Source: Gorillibacterium massiliense (lineage in GTDB: Bacteria > Bacillota > Bacilli > Paenibacillales > NBRC-103111). From it: a stretch of DNA of 64,000 bases. Location of the stretch: contig NZ_CBQR020000153.1 in assembly GCF_000455485.1 (NCBI RefSeq), positions 1 to 64,000 of the forward strand. The letters run 5' to 3'. A model generated the notes under the pieces. The model was given only the letters and a program-made list of their open reading frames with translations. It did no database searches and was not told the DNA's origin. Both the position numbers and the translations under genes were made by a program. Below are positions 45,429-52,837 of this stretch, one piece after another (position 1 is the first letter of the stretch; every line of letters begins with the position of its first letter).

Positions 45429-45482
45429 ATGCAAAGTGAGCTTGACAAAATATGCAAAGCTTGCTTTACTAATTATGCAAAG
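45429..45482 (+). promoter_or_regulatory. Promoter with three evenly spaced ATGCAAAG repeats
   Basis: TTGACA (45442-45447), 17 nt, TTTACT (45465-45470). ATGCAAAG occurs at 45429, 45452 and 45475, exactly 23 bp apart, so repeats lie upstream of -35, in the spacer and downstream of -10. Probably the operator of the XRE regulator encoded next. Confidence 0.55.
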
Positions 45483-45506
45483 TAAACTGTTCATACAGGT
45501 GATGAT

Positions 45507-45713
45507 GTGAAAACAAGGATACCAGAGTTGCGAAAGCAGCGTAAACTCTCTCAGGAGGAGCTGGCACTGGCCGTTGGGGTTACACGACAGACCATCACAT
45601 CCATTGAGGTGGGGAAGTACACAGCGTCGCTTGTACTGGCTTACAAAATAGCAAAGTATTTTGGCAAAACCATCGAAGACGTTTTTGATTTCTCGGATGT
45701 GGAGGAAATGTAG
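45507..45713 (+). CDS. Small XRE-family transcriptional regulator
   Basis: 68 aa, one HTH_3 domain filling the protein ([34 protein letters not shown]), ending [14 protein letters not shown]. This is the YgzD/YozG-like type often placed before small membrane proteins. Start GTG 45507 behind ACAGGTGATG. The stop directly abuts the ATG of the next gene, so they are translated together. Likely represses its own operon through the ATGCAAAG sites. Confidence 0.9.
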   Translation: MKTRIPELRKQRKLSQEELALAVGVTRQTITSIEVGKYTASLVLAYKIAKYFGKTIEDVFDFSDVEEM

Positions 45714-46163
45714 ATGGAACAATTTAAGAAAAAGCTGTTAAGTCGACAGATTTTACTTACGAGCGGACTGCTCTGTTCGTGCAGCGCAATCATGTTCAGT
45801 CGCTATTTTGTAAAAGAGCCATCTTCTTCCGAACATTTGCAAGGATTTATTGAAGGTTTTCAGGTAGGAATTGCTTTGGGTCTTCTTGGTTTTTTGATTT
45901 TCTTTTTGGTCAGAAATGTTATGGCAATGAGTAATCCGGAACGGCTTAAAAAACTGTACATTTCCGAAACGGACGAACGTAAACGGTTCATCATGCAAAA
46001 ATCGGGTTCTGTCGGAATGAATATCGTTATGTACGGTCTAGCTGTCAGAACTGCTGTCTCAGGGAATATCAACGACATCGTTTTTTTCACGCTGTTAGGT
46101 GCTTGCCTTTTTGTCGCGTTGATTCGAGGGTTTTTGAAGTTTTACTATCGCACCAAATTTTAG
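45714..46163 (+). CDS. Four-helix membrane protein (DUF2178/DUF3796-like)
   Basis: 149 aa. Membrane segments at about 13-30, 48-68, 98-116 and 121-140; between the second and third is YISETDERKRFIMQKSG, a stretch typical of small membrane proteins that accompany XRE regulators. Role unknown; a toxin-, bacteriocin- or stress-linked function has been suggested for such pairs but nothing here proves it. Starts right after the regulator's stop. Confidence 0.8.
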   Translation: MEQFKKKLLSRQILLTSGLLCSCSAIMFSRYFVKEPSSSEHLQGFIEGFQVGIALGLLGFLIFFLVRNVMAMSNPERLKKLYISETDERKRFIMQKSGSVGMNIVMYGLAVRTAVSGNINDIVFFTLLGACLFVALIRGFLKFYYRTKF

Positions 46164-46172
46164 GGGGGAATC

Positions 46173-46406
46173 ATGATGAGTAAAATCAAACCAAATCTGC
46201 CGTTGGTTATCGGATTGTTTCTCTTTTCCGTTTCGCAAATCGTCAGAATGTATGGACATATACCGGATACTCTACACAAAGCTTTGATGCTAACTGCACT
46301 TGTTTTTGAACTATGGGGATTAATCATGTTTGCCCGGTCGCCGGAGATAAAAAACAGTAAACTAAGGCAGTGGAAGCTGCGACTAATCGGTAAAGGGCAA
46401 AAATAG
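46173..46406 (+). CDS. Small two-helix membrane protein, unknown
   Basis: 77 aa; hydrophobic segments at about 10-26 and 38-54, basic C-terminal tail (LRQWKLRLIGKGQK). Starts 9 nt after the preceding gene behind AGGGGGG, so third gene of the XRE operon. Not recognised. Confidence 0.75.
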   Translation: MMSKIKPNLPLVIGLFLFSVSQIVRMYGHIPDTLHKALMLTALVFELWGLIMFARSPEIKNSKLRQWKLRLIGKGQK

Positions 46407-46417
46407 TAACCTAATAC

Positions 46418-46450
46418 ACGAGGCCACCATCAAAAATGGTGGCCTCGTTG
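46418..46450. terminator. Bidirectional terminator between converging genes
   Basis: ACGAGGCCACCAT / ATGGTGGCCTCGT (46418-46430 with 46436-46448), TTGTTG after. Serves the XRE operon and perhaps the minus-strand epimerase gene. Confidence 0.75.
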
Positions 46451-46513
46451 TTGCATGTCATCAAGGGTGCGCGCCGCGTAACGGACATAGGGTGAGTAAT
46501 AGTTGAACCGAGG

Positions 46514-47419
46514 TTAGTGGGGATCGCTGAAGAAGGTGTATTCCCGCGACCACTTCATCGTTTCGCCGGGCTCCAGTCGGATGCGAACGAATTGCTCAGG
46601 ACTGATCACATGAGGCATCCCCCACAAAGCGAAGCGGAATAGCGGGGCGTGCAGCGTTTCCTGCATACCGGCGCCGGTTGCTTCATGTTCCAACCGCCAG
46701 CAGGAGCCAGCAGGGGAAAGGACTTCGTCGCCGTCCTCTGGAGCATCCAGCCGGGTGTAAAAAACCTTCTCGACGGGACGCGGCCATTCGACTCCTTGTT
46801 CATCGGCGTGAATGCTATCCGGCCACGGTGTGATTGCGTCAGGATCAAAAGGCACGGTCAATCGGTAGCCAGGACCGATCGCCCGCTTGTCCATCGAAAC
46901 AAAATTATGGTTGTATTCGATGGTGTCGATGGAGTTCGTTCCCACGTTAGTCAGCTCATAATCGATACGCAGTTCCGTTCCGGCGAGGGTCAAGGTTTTG
47001 ATCAACACTGCTTCATAGCCCCGGCAGGGAAGGGGCGTTTGGGTGAATCGGACGGATGTTTCCGTTTGCTCTACTTCAAGGGGAAAAGGCTGAACCGCGT
47101 AGGGCTGGAAGAAGTCGTAGGGTTCATCGTTCGGGCGAGTCAGAAGGCCGACGCCCAGCTTTGGAAACGTTCCTCCAACGGGGCAGTCGTCATACCCGAT
47201 AGGATATTCGATACCGAACTCGTTACACAGACCGAAGCCGTGGTTATAGGAGATCTCTTTTAATTCGGTGGAGCCGAACGTATGCGCACCGTCCAATTCA
47301 ACTTGCTCCACCCAGCCGGTCCAGTCAAACCGGGAGCCGACATACCCTTCGCCTGGGGGCACGATGGCTACTTTTAGCCTGTCATTTTGCAGAATGATCC
47401 GCTGTTTATTCATGAGCAT
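46514..47419 (-). CDS. Aldose 1-epimerase-fold protein (galactose mutarotase-like)
   Basis: 301 aa, beta-sandwich of the GH-type carbohydrate-binding/epimerase superfamily: VAIVPPGEGYVGSRFDWTGWVEQVELDG at the start, ELRIDYELTNVGTNSIDTIEYNHNFVSMD in the middle (His in YNHNF as a ligand-site candidate), VRIRLEPGETMKWSREYTFF at the end. The family includes mutarotases and related proteins without proven activity. Start ATG 47419 after AAGGAGGC. It stands alone; sugar unknown. Confidence 0.75.
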   Translation of the reverse strand: MLMNKQRIILQNDRLKVAIVPPGEGYVGSRFDWTGWVEQVELDGAHTFGSTELKEISYNHGFGLCNEFGIEYPIGYDDCPVGGTFPKLGVGLLTRPNDEPYDFFQPYAVQPFPLEVEQTETSVRFTQTPLPCRGYEAVLIKTLTLAGTELRIDYELTNVGTNSIDTIEYNHNFVSMDKRAIGPGYRLTVPFDPDAITPWPDSIHADEQGVEWPRPVEKVFYTRLDAPEDGDEVLSPAGSCWRLEHEATGAGMQETLHAPLFRFALWGMPHVISPEQFVRIRLEPGETMKWSREYTFFSDPH

Positions 47420-47490
47420 GGATTGCCTCCTTCATGTTCGTGAGTCCATATATACAGTTTAAATCAGGCCCCCGATCCTCCTCAATACGG

Positions 47491-47521
47491 GTTGGCGAAT
47501 ACGCCAACAAAAGGGTATAAA
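47491..47521 (+). promoter_or_regulatory. Promoter with overlapping palindrome
   Basis: TTGGCG (47492-47497), 18 nt, TATAAA (47516-47521). GTTGGCG-AATA-CGCCAAC (47491-47508) is a perfect 7-bp-arm palindrome covering the -35 and is a likely operator for the SLH/transglutaminase gene. Confidence 0.45.
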
Positions 47522-47615
47522 CCGAAAAAAGATGGCGAATTTTCCTGTCTCTGCGTAACTTTTCGAACCCTTTGTCGTCATATGTTAAAGATTTCAAAAT
47601 GAAAGGGGTACGTTT

Positions 47616-49298
47616 GTGTTTCCTTTCCTAAGAAAAATGGCAGCCACGTTGGCGTTATCTGCAGTGCTCGTCGGAGCAAGTCCATTTCTTCCGGCAGGCC
47701 ACGCAGCGGCGGCATTTAAAGATGTACCCGAGAAGCATTGGGCCAGCGGCTCCATTCAGTGGGCAACGGAGCATGGCATCGTCAGCGGCTATCCGAACGG
47801 CGTGTTCAAACCGGAGGCTCCGGTACAGCAGGCGGAATTTCTGGCCATGCTCGTCCATATGTACAAGTCCGATCTGTCAACCGGCGGCGCAAAAACGTGG
47901 GAGCAGCCTTTTTACGATTATGCCGCATTAATGAGTTGGGCTCCCGAAGGCAAGCGGTTTGACGCTTTAAAGCGGGGGCAAGCGGCGCAGCTCTTGACCC
48001 AGGCGGCGGGCTATGCGCTCTCCGAAAATGAAGCGATCCAGTACATGCTGGACAAGCAATTAGTAAAAGGAAAAACGGCGGCCACACTCGAGGGCTTTGA
48101 CGCCAAAGGAGCCTTGACCCGGGCGGAAGCCGTCCAAATGCTGCGCAATTTCAGCCAAATCTATACGGAAGCGAAGCCGGCAAAAGCAGCCGTGTACATG
48201 GATTACAAGCAGAGTGGAAGTAATACGGTTCATGCCCCGGGCGACTCCTTTGTTCTGCTTACGACCCATTATATTGGCAAAGGCGCGACGATCGGTTGCG
48301 TGAGTCAATCTTTAAACGAAGCCAATGCCATCCAATTGCAGCAATTGAACGAAGAGCAAACAGTGACTCTTACCAACGGGTTCTCCGATGGAAGCATTTC
48401 CTTGAGCGTTGACACTAATGGGGAGTCGGAGGCGCTAAGCTTTTTCTATTTCAAAAGCAGCGGAGTTTCTCCGACGTCAATCAAAACTCCCCGTTTCGAG
48501 TTGCCGCACTTAACCTCGGATGATAGCCGTCTACCTATCATTTGCAGTGAGGTTGCGGGTTACCCGCATCCCTTCGCTGCGGTTGTTCATAAAAGCGACG
48601 GTGAGACCGACAATTACCGCGATTTTTGTGAAAAAGACAGCGGCACAGTATATTTACGCCATGGAGCAGGTGCTTACGAGATTTACCTCTATTACTTGAA
48701 CGACGCGGATCAATTCTTGTCCGACGGGTCTTTTCTCGTAACGAATAACGATACAACCGATCTGGATTACGTATTGCCGGAATCCGATATTGAAAGCGAC
48801 AATCCGGAGATCATCCGGTTGGCTGCCGAGATCACAATCGGCATTGCCGATGATTACAGCAAGACGAAGGCGATCCATGATTGGGTCGCCCGGAACATCG
48901 GCTATGATATCGAGCACGGCTCCCCCGATACTTTGCAGTACGCGGACAATTCCGCCAAAGACGTTCTAAAGAACCGGATCGCCATCTGTACGGGGTATGC
49001 CAATCTGACTGTCGCGCTCAACCGGGCTGCAGGCATTCAGGCCCGTTTTGTGGCCGGGATTGCCGGAGCCGCGGAAATCCGTGAAGCGTTATCGAAATCG
49101 CCCGATAATCTGTGGTCAGCCGCCAATCACGCCTGGACTGAAGCCCTCGTTGACGGTAGGTGGATCATTCAGGACCCGACATGGGATGCGGGTGGTGTGA
49201 CGGAAGCAGATCCGGACACCTTCATCTTCCGTTACAGTTCGAAATACTTCGACCCGACGGAGCAAACCTTTGCCCAGGATCACTTGAAAGTCAAATAG
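47616..49298 (+). CDS. Secreted SLH-domain protein with transglutaminase-like domain
   Basis: 560 aa. Signal peptide (1-32, AGHAAA), one clear S-layer homology repeat (about 33-78: AFKDVPEKHWASGSIQWATEHGIVSGYPNGVFKP), one or two weak repeats (to about 200), a beta-rich middle and a C-terminal transglutaminase-like domain (about 405-535) with Cys in NRIAICTGYANL, His in AANHAWTEALV and Asp in IQDPTWD, so the catalytic triad is intact. The SLH part binds secondary wall polymer; the enzyme part may cross-link or cleave peptides at the surface. Start GTG 47616. Confidence 0.85.
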   Translation: MFPFLRKMAATLALSAVLVGASPFLPAGHAAAAFKDVPEKHWASGSIQWATEHGIVSGYPNGVFKPEAPVQQAEFLAMLVHMYKSDLSTGGAKTWEQPFYDYAALMSWAPEGKRFDALKRGQAAQLLTQAAGYALSENEAIQYMLDKQLVKGKTAATLEGFDAKGALTRAEAVQMLRNFSQIYTEAKPAKAAVYMDYKQSGSNTVHAPGDSFVLLTTHYIGKGATIGCVSQSLNEANAIQLQQLNEEQTVTLTNGFSDGSISLSVDTNGESEALSFFYFKSSGVSPTSIKTPRFELPHLTSDDSRLPIICSEVAGYPHPFAAVVHKSDGETDNYRDFCEKDSGTVYLRHGAGAYEIYLYYLNDADQFLSDGSFLVTNNDTTDLDYVLPESDIESDNPEIIRLAAEITIGIADDYSKTKAIHDWVARNIGYDIEHGSPDTLQYADNSAKDVLKNRIAICTGYANLTVALNRAAGIQARFVAGIAGAAEIREALSKSPDNLWSAANHAWTEALVDGRWIIQDPTWDAGGVTEADPDTFIFRYSSKYFDPTEQTFAQDHLKVK

Positions 49299-49323
49299 AC
49301 GTGGGTTCCACAAGATGAAGTAG

Positions 49324-49364
49324 ACGCCCTTCCTCTCCGGTTCCGGAGAAGAAAGGGCGTTTTG
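49324..49364 (+). terminator. Terminator after the SLH/transglutaminase gene
   Basis: ACGCCCTT / AAGGGCGT (49324-49331 with 49353-49360) with inner TCTCCGG-TT-CCGGAGA, then TTTT. Confidence 0.85.
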
Positions 49365-49618
49365 TATGTTGTTGTTCGATTAATCTCTATTCCGGTAGGA
49401 AAGTCGGCGAATGGCTGAGAAATGTCGAAATGTGCAGATTACTTTTTTTGTTAAGATGGGTTTGTCAAATACATAAGTAGCTTAAATTATAATATATAGT
49501 GACAAAATTGTTACAAATATAAGAATGCGCTTGCACTTCCCAGGATGTGCCTTTATCTTTATAAGTAGTGTGTTTAGGCGTCCGGTTTGGAGTTTCTCAC
49601 ACAGAGGAGGATTCCCTG
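49365..49618 (+). other. AT-rich intergenic region
   Basis: Contains TATAAT (49488-49493) with TTGTCA (49462-49467) at a long 20-nt spacing, and a GTGACAAAATTGTTAC near-palindrome just after. A weak promoter for the small gene at 49619; nothing else seen. Confidence 0.35.
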
Positions 49619-49849
49619 ATGTTTTTTCTCGCTGACGATAAGGCTGCAACGGCTACGGATGCAGTCACCCGGTTTGATCCCTTCGACCTGTTCATGATCG
49701 CCTTTACCGTCATTCTTGTTTGGGGCGTCTTTCGTTCCCTTAAAACACGCCCGCAAAACAAATTCGCCATCGGCTTCGGCGTTTTGGCGCTGCTTGTTTT
49801 TCTCGCTCTCGATATGGTTATGGTCATGCATTGGATCAACCCTGCTTGA
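49619..49849 (+). CDS. Small membrane protein, DUF2759-like
   Basis: 76 aa from ATG 49619, 8 nt after AGAGGAGG (an upstream GTG in frame at 49568 has no site). Two hydrophobic segments (about 24-41 and 50-70) joined by a basic loop, SLKTRPQNKFA. Layout and loop recall DUF2759 proteins of Bacilli; function unknown. Own terminator behind it. Confidence 0.75.
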   Translation: MFFLADDKAATATDAVTRFDPFDLFMIAFTVILVWGVFRSLKTRPQNKFAIGFGVLALLVFLALDMVMVMHWINPA

Positions 49850-49861
49850 ATATGAAATAAC

Positions 49862-49888
49862 AGACCGCCGAATTGGCGGTCTTTTTTT
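49862..49888 (+). terminator. Terminator of the small membrane protein gene
   Basis: GACCGCC / GGCGGTC hairpin followed by seven T. Confidence 0.9.
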
Positions 49889-49976
49889 GGGTTGAGTCCA
49901 CCCTAGAGCAGGTTCGAGATTTTCGATTTCTAAATAGGGATCGATTCTTACTTTTTATGAAAAAGTATACTTTAAC

Positions 49977-50017
49977 GAAAAAAAGCCAAACCCGCTCTTC
50001 CGAGCAGATTTGGCTTT
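49977..50017 (-). terminator. Terminator of the sugar isomerase gene
   Basis: AAAGCCAAA / TTTGGCTTT (50009-50017 with 49982-49990 read on minus) with GCTC/GAGC inside; T-run on the minus strand from the A-run at 49977-49984. Confidence 0.85.
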
Positions 50018-50048
50018 CATTAATTATATTCGTTACCTGATTAATCTG

Positions 50049-51017
50049 TTACACCCACCACATTTGACCCAGAGGCTCGCGGATCAGCACTTGCTGCAGG
50101 TTGGCGACGGCTTTGGAGAAGCCTTCGTCTACGGACATCAATCCGTCTTCGTGTTCGATGCTGACGACATAGTCGTAGCCGACGAGACGCAGGGCACTCA
50201 TTAGGTCGGCCCATACCTTCATGTCGTGGCCATATCCGACGGAGCGGAATTGCCAAGCCCGGTCCAGCATCAGTGTATAGGATTGCATATCCGTCACGCC
50301 GTGGCGGTTGACGTTGGCTTGATCGAAGGAAGCGTCCTTGGCATGGAAGTGGTGGATTGCTCCGGCTCGGCCGAGAATATGTACCGCCTGCACCGGATCA
50401 ATGCCTTGCCACCACATATGGCTCGGGTCCAGGTTGGCGCCGATGACTTCACCGGCTGCTTCGCGAAGGCGCAGCAGCGTGCCTGGGGTATGCACGGAGA
50501 AGCCGCCGTGCAGTTCGAGGCCGATTTTGATGCCGTGGTCTGTGGCGTATTTGCCGGTTTCGGTCCAGTAAGGGATGACCTTGTTGTCCCACTGCCAAGT
50601 CAGGATTTCTTGGTAGTCGTTGGGCCAAGGAGCTACCGGCCAGTTGGGGTACTTGGCGTCTTCGTGATCGCCGGGGCAGCCGGAGAAAGTGTTGATCACC
50701 GGAACCTCCAGCTTTTGCGCCAGGTCAATGGTTTTCTTGATGAGTTCCTGGGCCTCTTTGGCGATGGCCTTTTGTGGGTGCAGCGGGTTGGCGTGGCAGC
50801 TCAAGGCGCTGATGATCAGGCCACGGGATTCGATGGCGGCTTTATATTCCTTCAGCTTTCCGTTGTCGGCCAACAGTCCGTCCGTATCGCAGTGAGCGTT
50901 GCCGGGATAGCCGCCGGTACCGATTTCAATGGCTTCCAGTCCTTTTGACGCGATATAGTCCAATGCTTCTTCGAAGGGCTTGTCTTGCACAAGGGGGTTG
51001 AATACGCCCAGTTTCAT
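50049..51017 (-). CDS. Sugar phosphate isomerase/epimerase (xylose isomerase-like TIM barrel)
   Basis: 322 aa, AP-endonuclease-2/IolE-type barrel. Metal-ligand-like positions: Glu in LEAIEIGTGG, the CHANPLHPQ loop, Glu/His in KIGLELHGGF, Asp/His in NLDPSHMWWQ, His in IHHFHAKD, Glu in YVVSIEHED. It probably isomerises or epimerises a free sugar or inositol derivative. Single gene with its own terminator; promoter shares the control region with glcT, including a cre-like site. Confidence 0.85.
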   Translation of the reverse strand: MKLGVFNPLVQDKPFEEALDYIASKGLEAIEIGTGGYPGNAHCDTDGLLADNGKLKEYKAAIESRGLIISALSCHANPLHPQKAIAKEAQELIKKTIDLAQKLEVPVINTFSGCPGDHEDAKYPNWPVAPWPNDYQEILTWQWDNKVIPYWTETGKYATDHGIKIGLELHGGFSVHTPGTLLRLREAAGEVIGANLDPSHMWWQGIDPVQAVHILGRAGAIHHFHAKDASFDQANVNRHGVTDMQSYTLMLDRAWQFRSVGYGHDMKVWADLMSALRLVGYDYVVSIEHEDGLMSVDEGFSKAVANLQQVLIREPLGQMWWV

Positions 51018-51053
51018 GGAAACACCTCCACGAGTATTTGAATGCCAGAATCG

Positions 51054-51062
51054 ATTATACCA
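51054..51062 (-). promoter_or_regulatory. Extended -10 promoter of the sugar isomerase gene
   Basis: TGGTATAAT on the minus strand (51062-51054), 37 nt before the start codon; no good -35, as expected for an extended -10. Confidence 0.5.
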
Positions 51063-51083
51063 TTATTTTTGCCTAAAAAGGTA

Positions 51084-51112
51084 TTGACGACCCATAATGA
51101 AAGCGTTATTAT
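51084..51112 (+). promoter_or_regulatory. glcT operon promoter overlapped by a CcpA cre site
   Basis: TTGACG (51084-51089), 17 nt, TATTAT (51107-51112). ATGAAAGCGTTATTA (51097-51111) fits the cre consensus WTGNAANCGNWNNCW except for one base and covers the spacer and -10, so bound CcpA should repress. Confidence 0.65.
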
Positions 51113-51167
51113 AGCGGTGTTGGAAAAAGTTTGGCTGCCCGCTCGGCAGCTTCATATGAACTTTTCG

Positions 51168-51198
51168 GCGTGTTACTGATGAGTCAGGCATGAGCCGC
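51168..51198 (+). promoter_or_regulatory. RAT antiterminator element
   Basis: TGTTACTGA-TGAG-TCAGGCATGAGCC matches the ribonucleic antiterminator of the BglG/GlcT family (consensus like TGTTACTGC..GCAGGCAAAACC). Its 3' end (51193-51198) is also the first arm of the terminator, the classic exclusive pairing. Confidence 0.75.
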
Positions 51199-51246
51199 GA
51201 AGACTAACCGATTGAATCCTATCGGCAAGGTCTTTGCGGCTTTTTT
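51193..51246 (+). terminator. Leader terminator controlled by GlcT
   Basis: AGCCGCGAAGAC (51193-51204) pairs with GTCTTTGCGGCT (51230-51241), with an inner CCGAT/ATCGG stem, followed by TTTTTT. A second hairpin, CGATTTCAG / CTGAAATCG (51248-51293), follows directly. Confidence 0.8.
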
Positions 51247-51394
51247 ACGATTTCAGAAGGTTTGAACTTCGAAGTGGCAGCTTCCTGAAATCGCAAGAAA
51301 AACGTCCTCTAAACGCGGTCTGTCTACTTTGAATGTACGTCGATAAACGTTTTTCTTATTTGACTGGGGTCCTTCCAAGGAAAGGGGAGAAGCC

Positions 51395-52264
51395 ATGGAT
51401 ATCGGAGGGCAATGGAGGATCGACCGAGTAATCGGCAACAACGTTCTGCTGGTGACCAGCCCCGTGACCGGCAAGGAATCGATTTTGTTGGGAAAAGGCT
51501 TGGGCTACCAAATGAAGCCTGGCGGTTGGATCGCGCCGACGGATCCGCTCATCGAAAAGCGGTTTCGCATGGATGATCGGGAACAGATGCGCCAATACGA
51601 GATGCTGGAAACCATCGATCCTGAAGTCATCAAAATCACGGAAGCGATCATCGCTATCATGGCGGCGGAAATCAGCGGCAATTTGAACGAAAACGTCCAT
51701 ACCGCATTAGCCAGCCACATCCAGTTTGCCGTTTATCGTCTGCGCAATGGAATGGAGATATTGAACCCGTTCTTGATGGAGACCAAGACGTTATTTCCCC
51801 AGGAGTACGAGGTGGCCCGCAGCGCAGCGGAGCTCATCTCCCATACGTTCCAGCTCAAGGTGCCGGAGGATGAGATCGGTTTTCTGACTTATCATGTCTA
51901 TTCAGCGGCTCAGCACATCCCGGTGGGGCAACTGGTCAAAATCTCCGGCTTGATCACTGAAATGGTGGAACTGGTAGAGCGGGTGAAGCGCATTTCCATT
52001 CCCCGTGACAGCATCGATTATGTCCGGTTGATTACCCATCTGCGTTTTGCCATCGACCGGATCAAGCGGAGCGCCACAGAGAAGAACCCTTTTGTCAAAA
52101 GCCTGAAGAGCAAATACCGCGAAGAGTACACCATCGCCCGGCAAATGGCGAAGCTAGCGGAGGAGCATCTGAAAATCGACGTTCCCGAGGATGAAATCGG
52201 ATATATCGTCATGCACTTATACCGATTGTTTCAGCATTACCCGTCCCAGACGGTACAAGAGTGA
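51395..52264 (+). CDS. glcT: PTS-controlled transcriptional antiterminator GlcT
   Basis: 289 aa. RNA-binding CAT domain (1-58: WRIDRVIGNNVLLVTSPVTGKESILLGKGLGYQ), then two PRD domains (about 65-170 and 175-285) with the regulatory His residues in LASHIQFAVYRL, ISHTFQLK, ITHLRFAIDR and AEEHLKI. In B. subtilis GlcT binds the RAT when glucose is present and lets transcription pass. Here it is the first gene behind the RAT and terminator, so it must control its own operon. 21 nt to the EIIA gene. Confidence 0.93.
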   Translation: MDIGGQWRIDRVIGNNVLLVTSPVTGKESILLGKGLGYQMKPGGWIAPTDPLIEKRFRMDDREQMRQYEMLETIDPEVIKITEAIIAIMAAEISGNLNENVHTALASHIQFAVYRLRNGMEILNPFLMETKTLFPQEYEVARSAAELISHTFQLKVPEDEIGFLTYHVYSAAQHIPVGQLVKISGLITEMVELVERVKRISIPRDSIDYVRLITHLRFAIDRIKRSATEKNPFVKSLKSKYREEYTIARQMAKLAEEHLKIDVPEDEIGYIVMHLYRLFQHYPSQTVQE

Positions 52265-52285
52265 AGAAAGAAGGAGGAGGTCTAC

Positions 52286-52780
52286 ATGGCCAACTGGTTT
52301 AGCAAGAAAACGAAAAGCAAGACGGTGGAAATCGCCGCGCCTTTAAGCGGAGTTTCCGTTCCTTTGACGGAGGTGCCGGACGAGGCTTTCGCCGGGAAAC
52401 ACATGGGGGACGGCGTAGCCATTCAACCCTCGGAGGGTGTGCTGTCGGCGCCTTTTGACGGCATTGTCGCCCATCTGATCGATACCCATCACGCGGTGAT
52501 TGTCGAGCACGCTACGGGTTTGCAGCTTCTGCTCCATATCGGGATCAACACTGTCGGACTGCGGGGCAAAGGTTTCCACGCCCTGGTGAAAACGGGGGAC
52601 AAAATCAAAGCCGGCCAGCCGCTCATCGAGTTTGATCAAGCGGTGCTTATGGAAGCCGGGTATCCAACCATCACACCTGTCGTTATCGCTAATCAGGAGA
52701 TCGTCGAAAAAATCGAATGCCGGTTCGAACCGGTCAAACGGGGCGAGGAACGCCTCATCACGGCGGCTTTACAAGCTTAA
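52286..52780 (+). CDS. PTS glucose-family EIIA component
   Basis: 164 aa, a free-standing EIIA of the Glc/Crr type. His69 in DTHHA and the phospho-accepting His84 in LLLHIGINTV stand 15 residues apart as in EIIA-Glc; LSAPFDGIV and GLRGKGF loops are typical. It passes phosphate from HPr to the EIIB domain of the next gene. Ribosome site GAAGGAGGAGG. Confidence 0.94.
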   Translation: MANWFSKKTKSKTVEIAAPLSGVSVPLTEVPDEAFAGKHMGDGVAIQPSEGVLSAPFDGIVAHLIDTHHAVIVEHATGLQLLLHIGINTVGLRGKGFHALVKTGDKIKAGQPLIEFDQAVLMEAGYPTITPVVIANQEIVEKIECRFEPVKRGEERLITAALQA

Positions 52781-52837
52781 CATAGATAGGGTGGCTGCTT
52801 GGGAGCATCATTTTATCAATCATGGGAGGTTGTGTGG

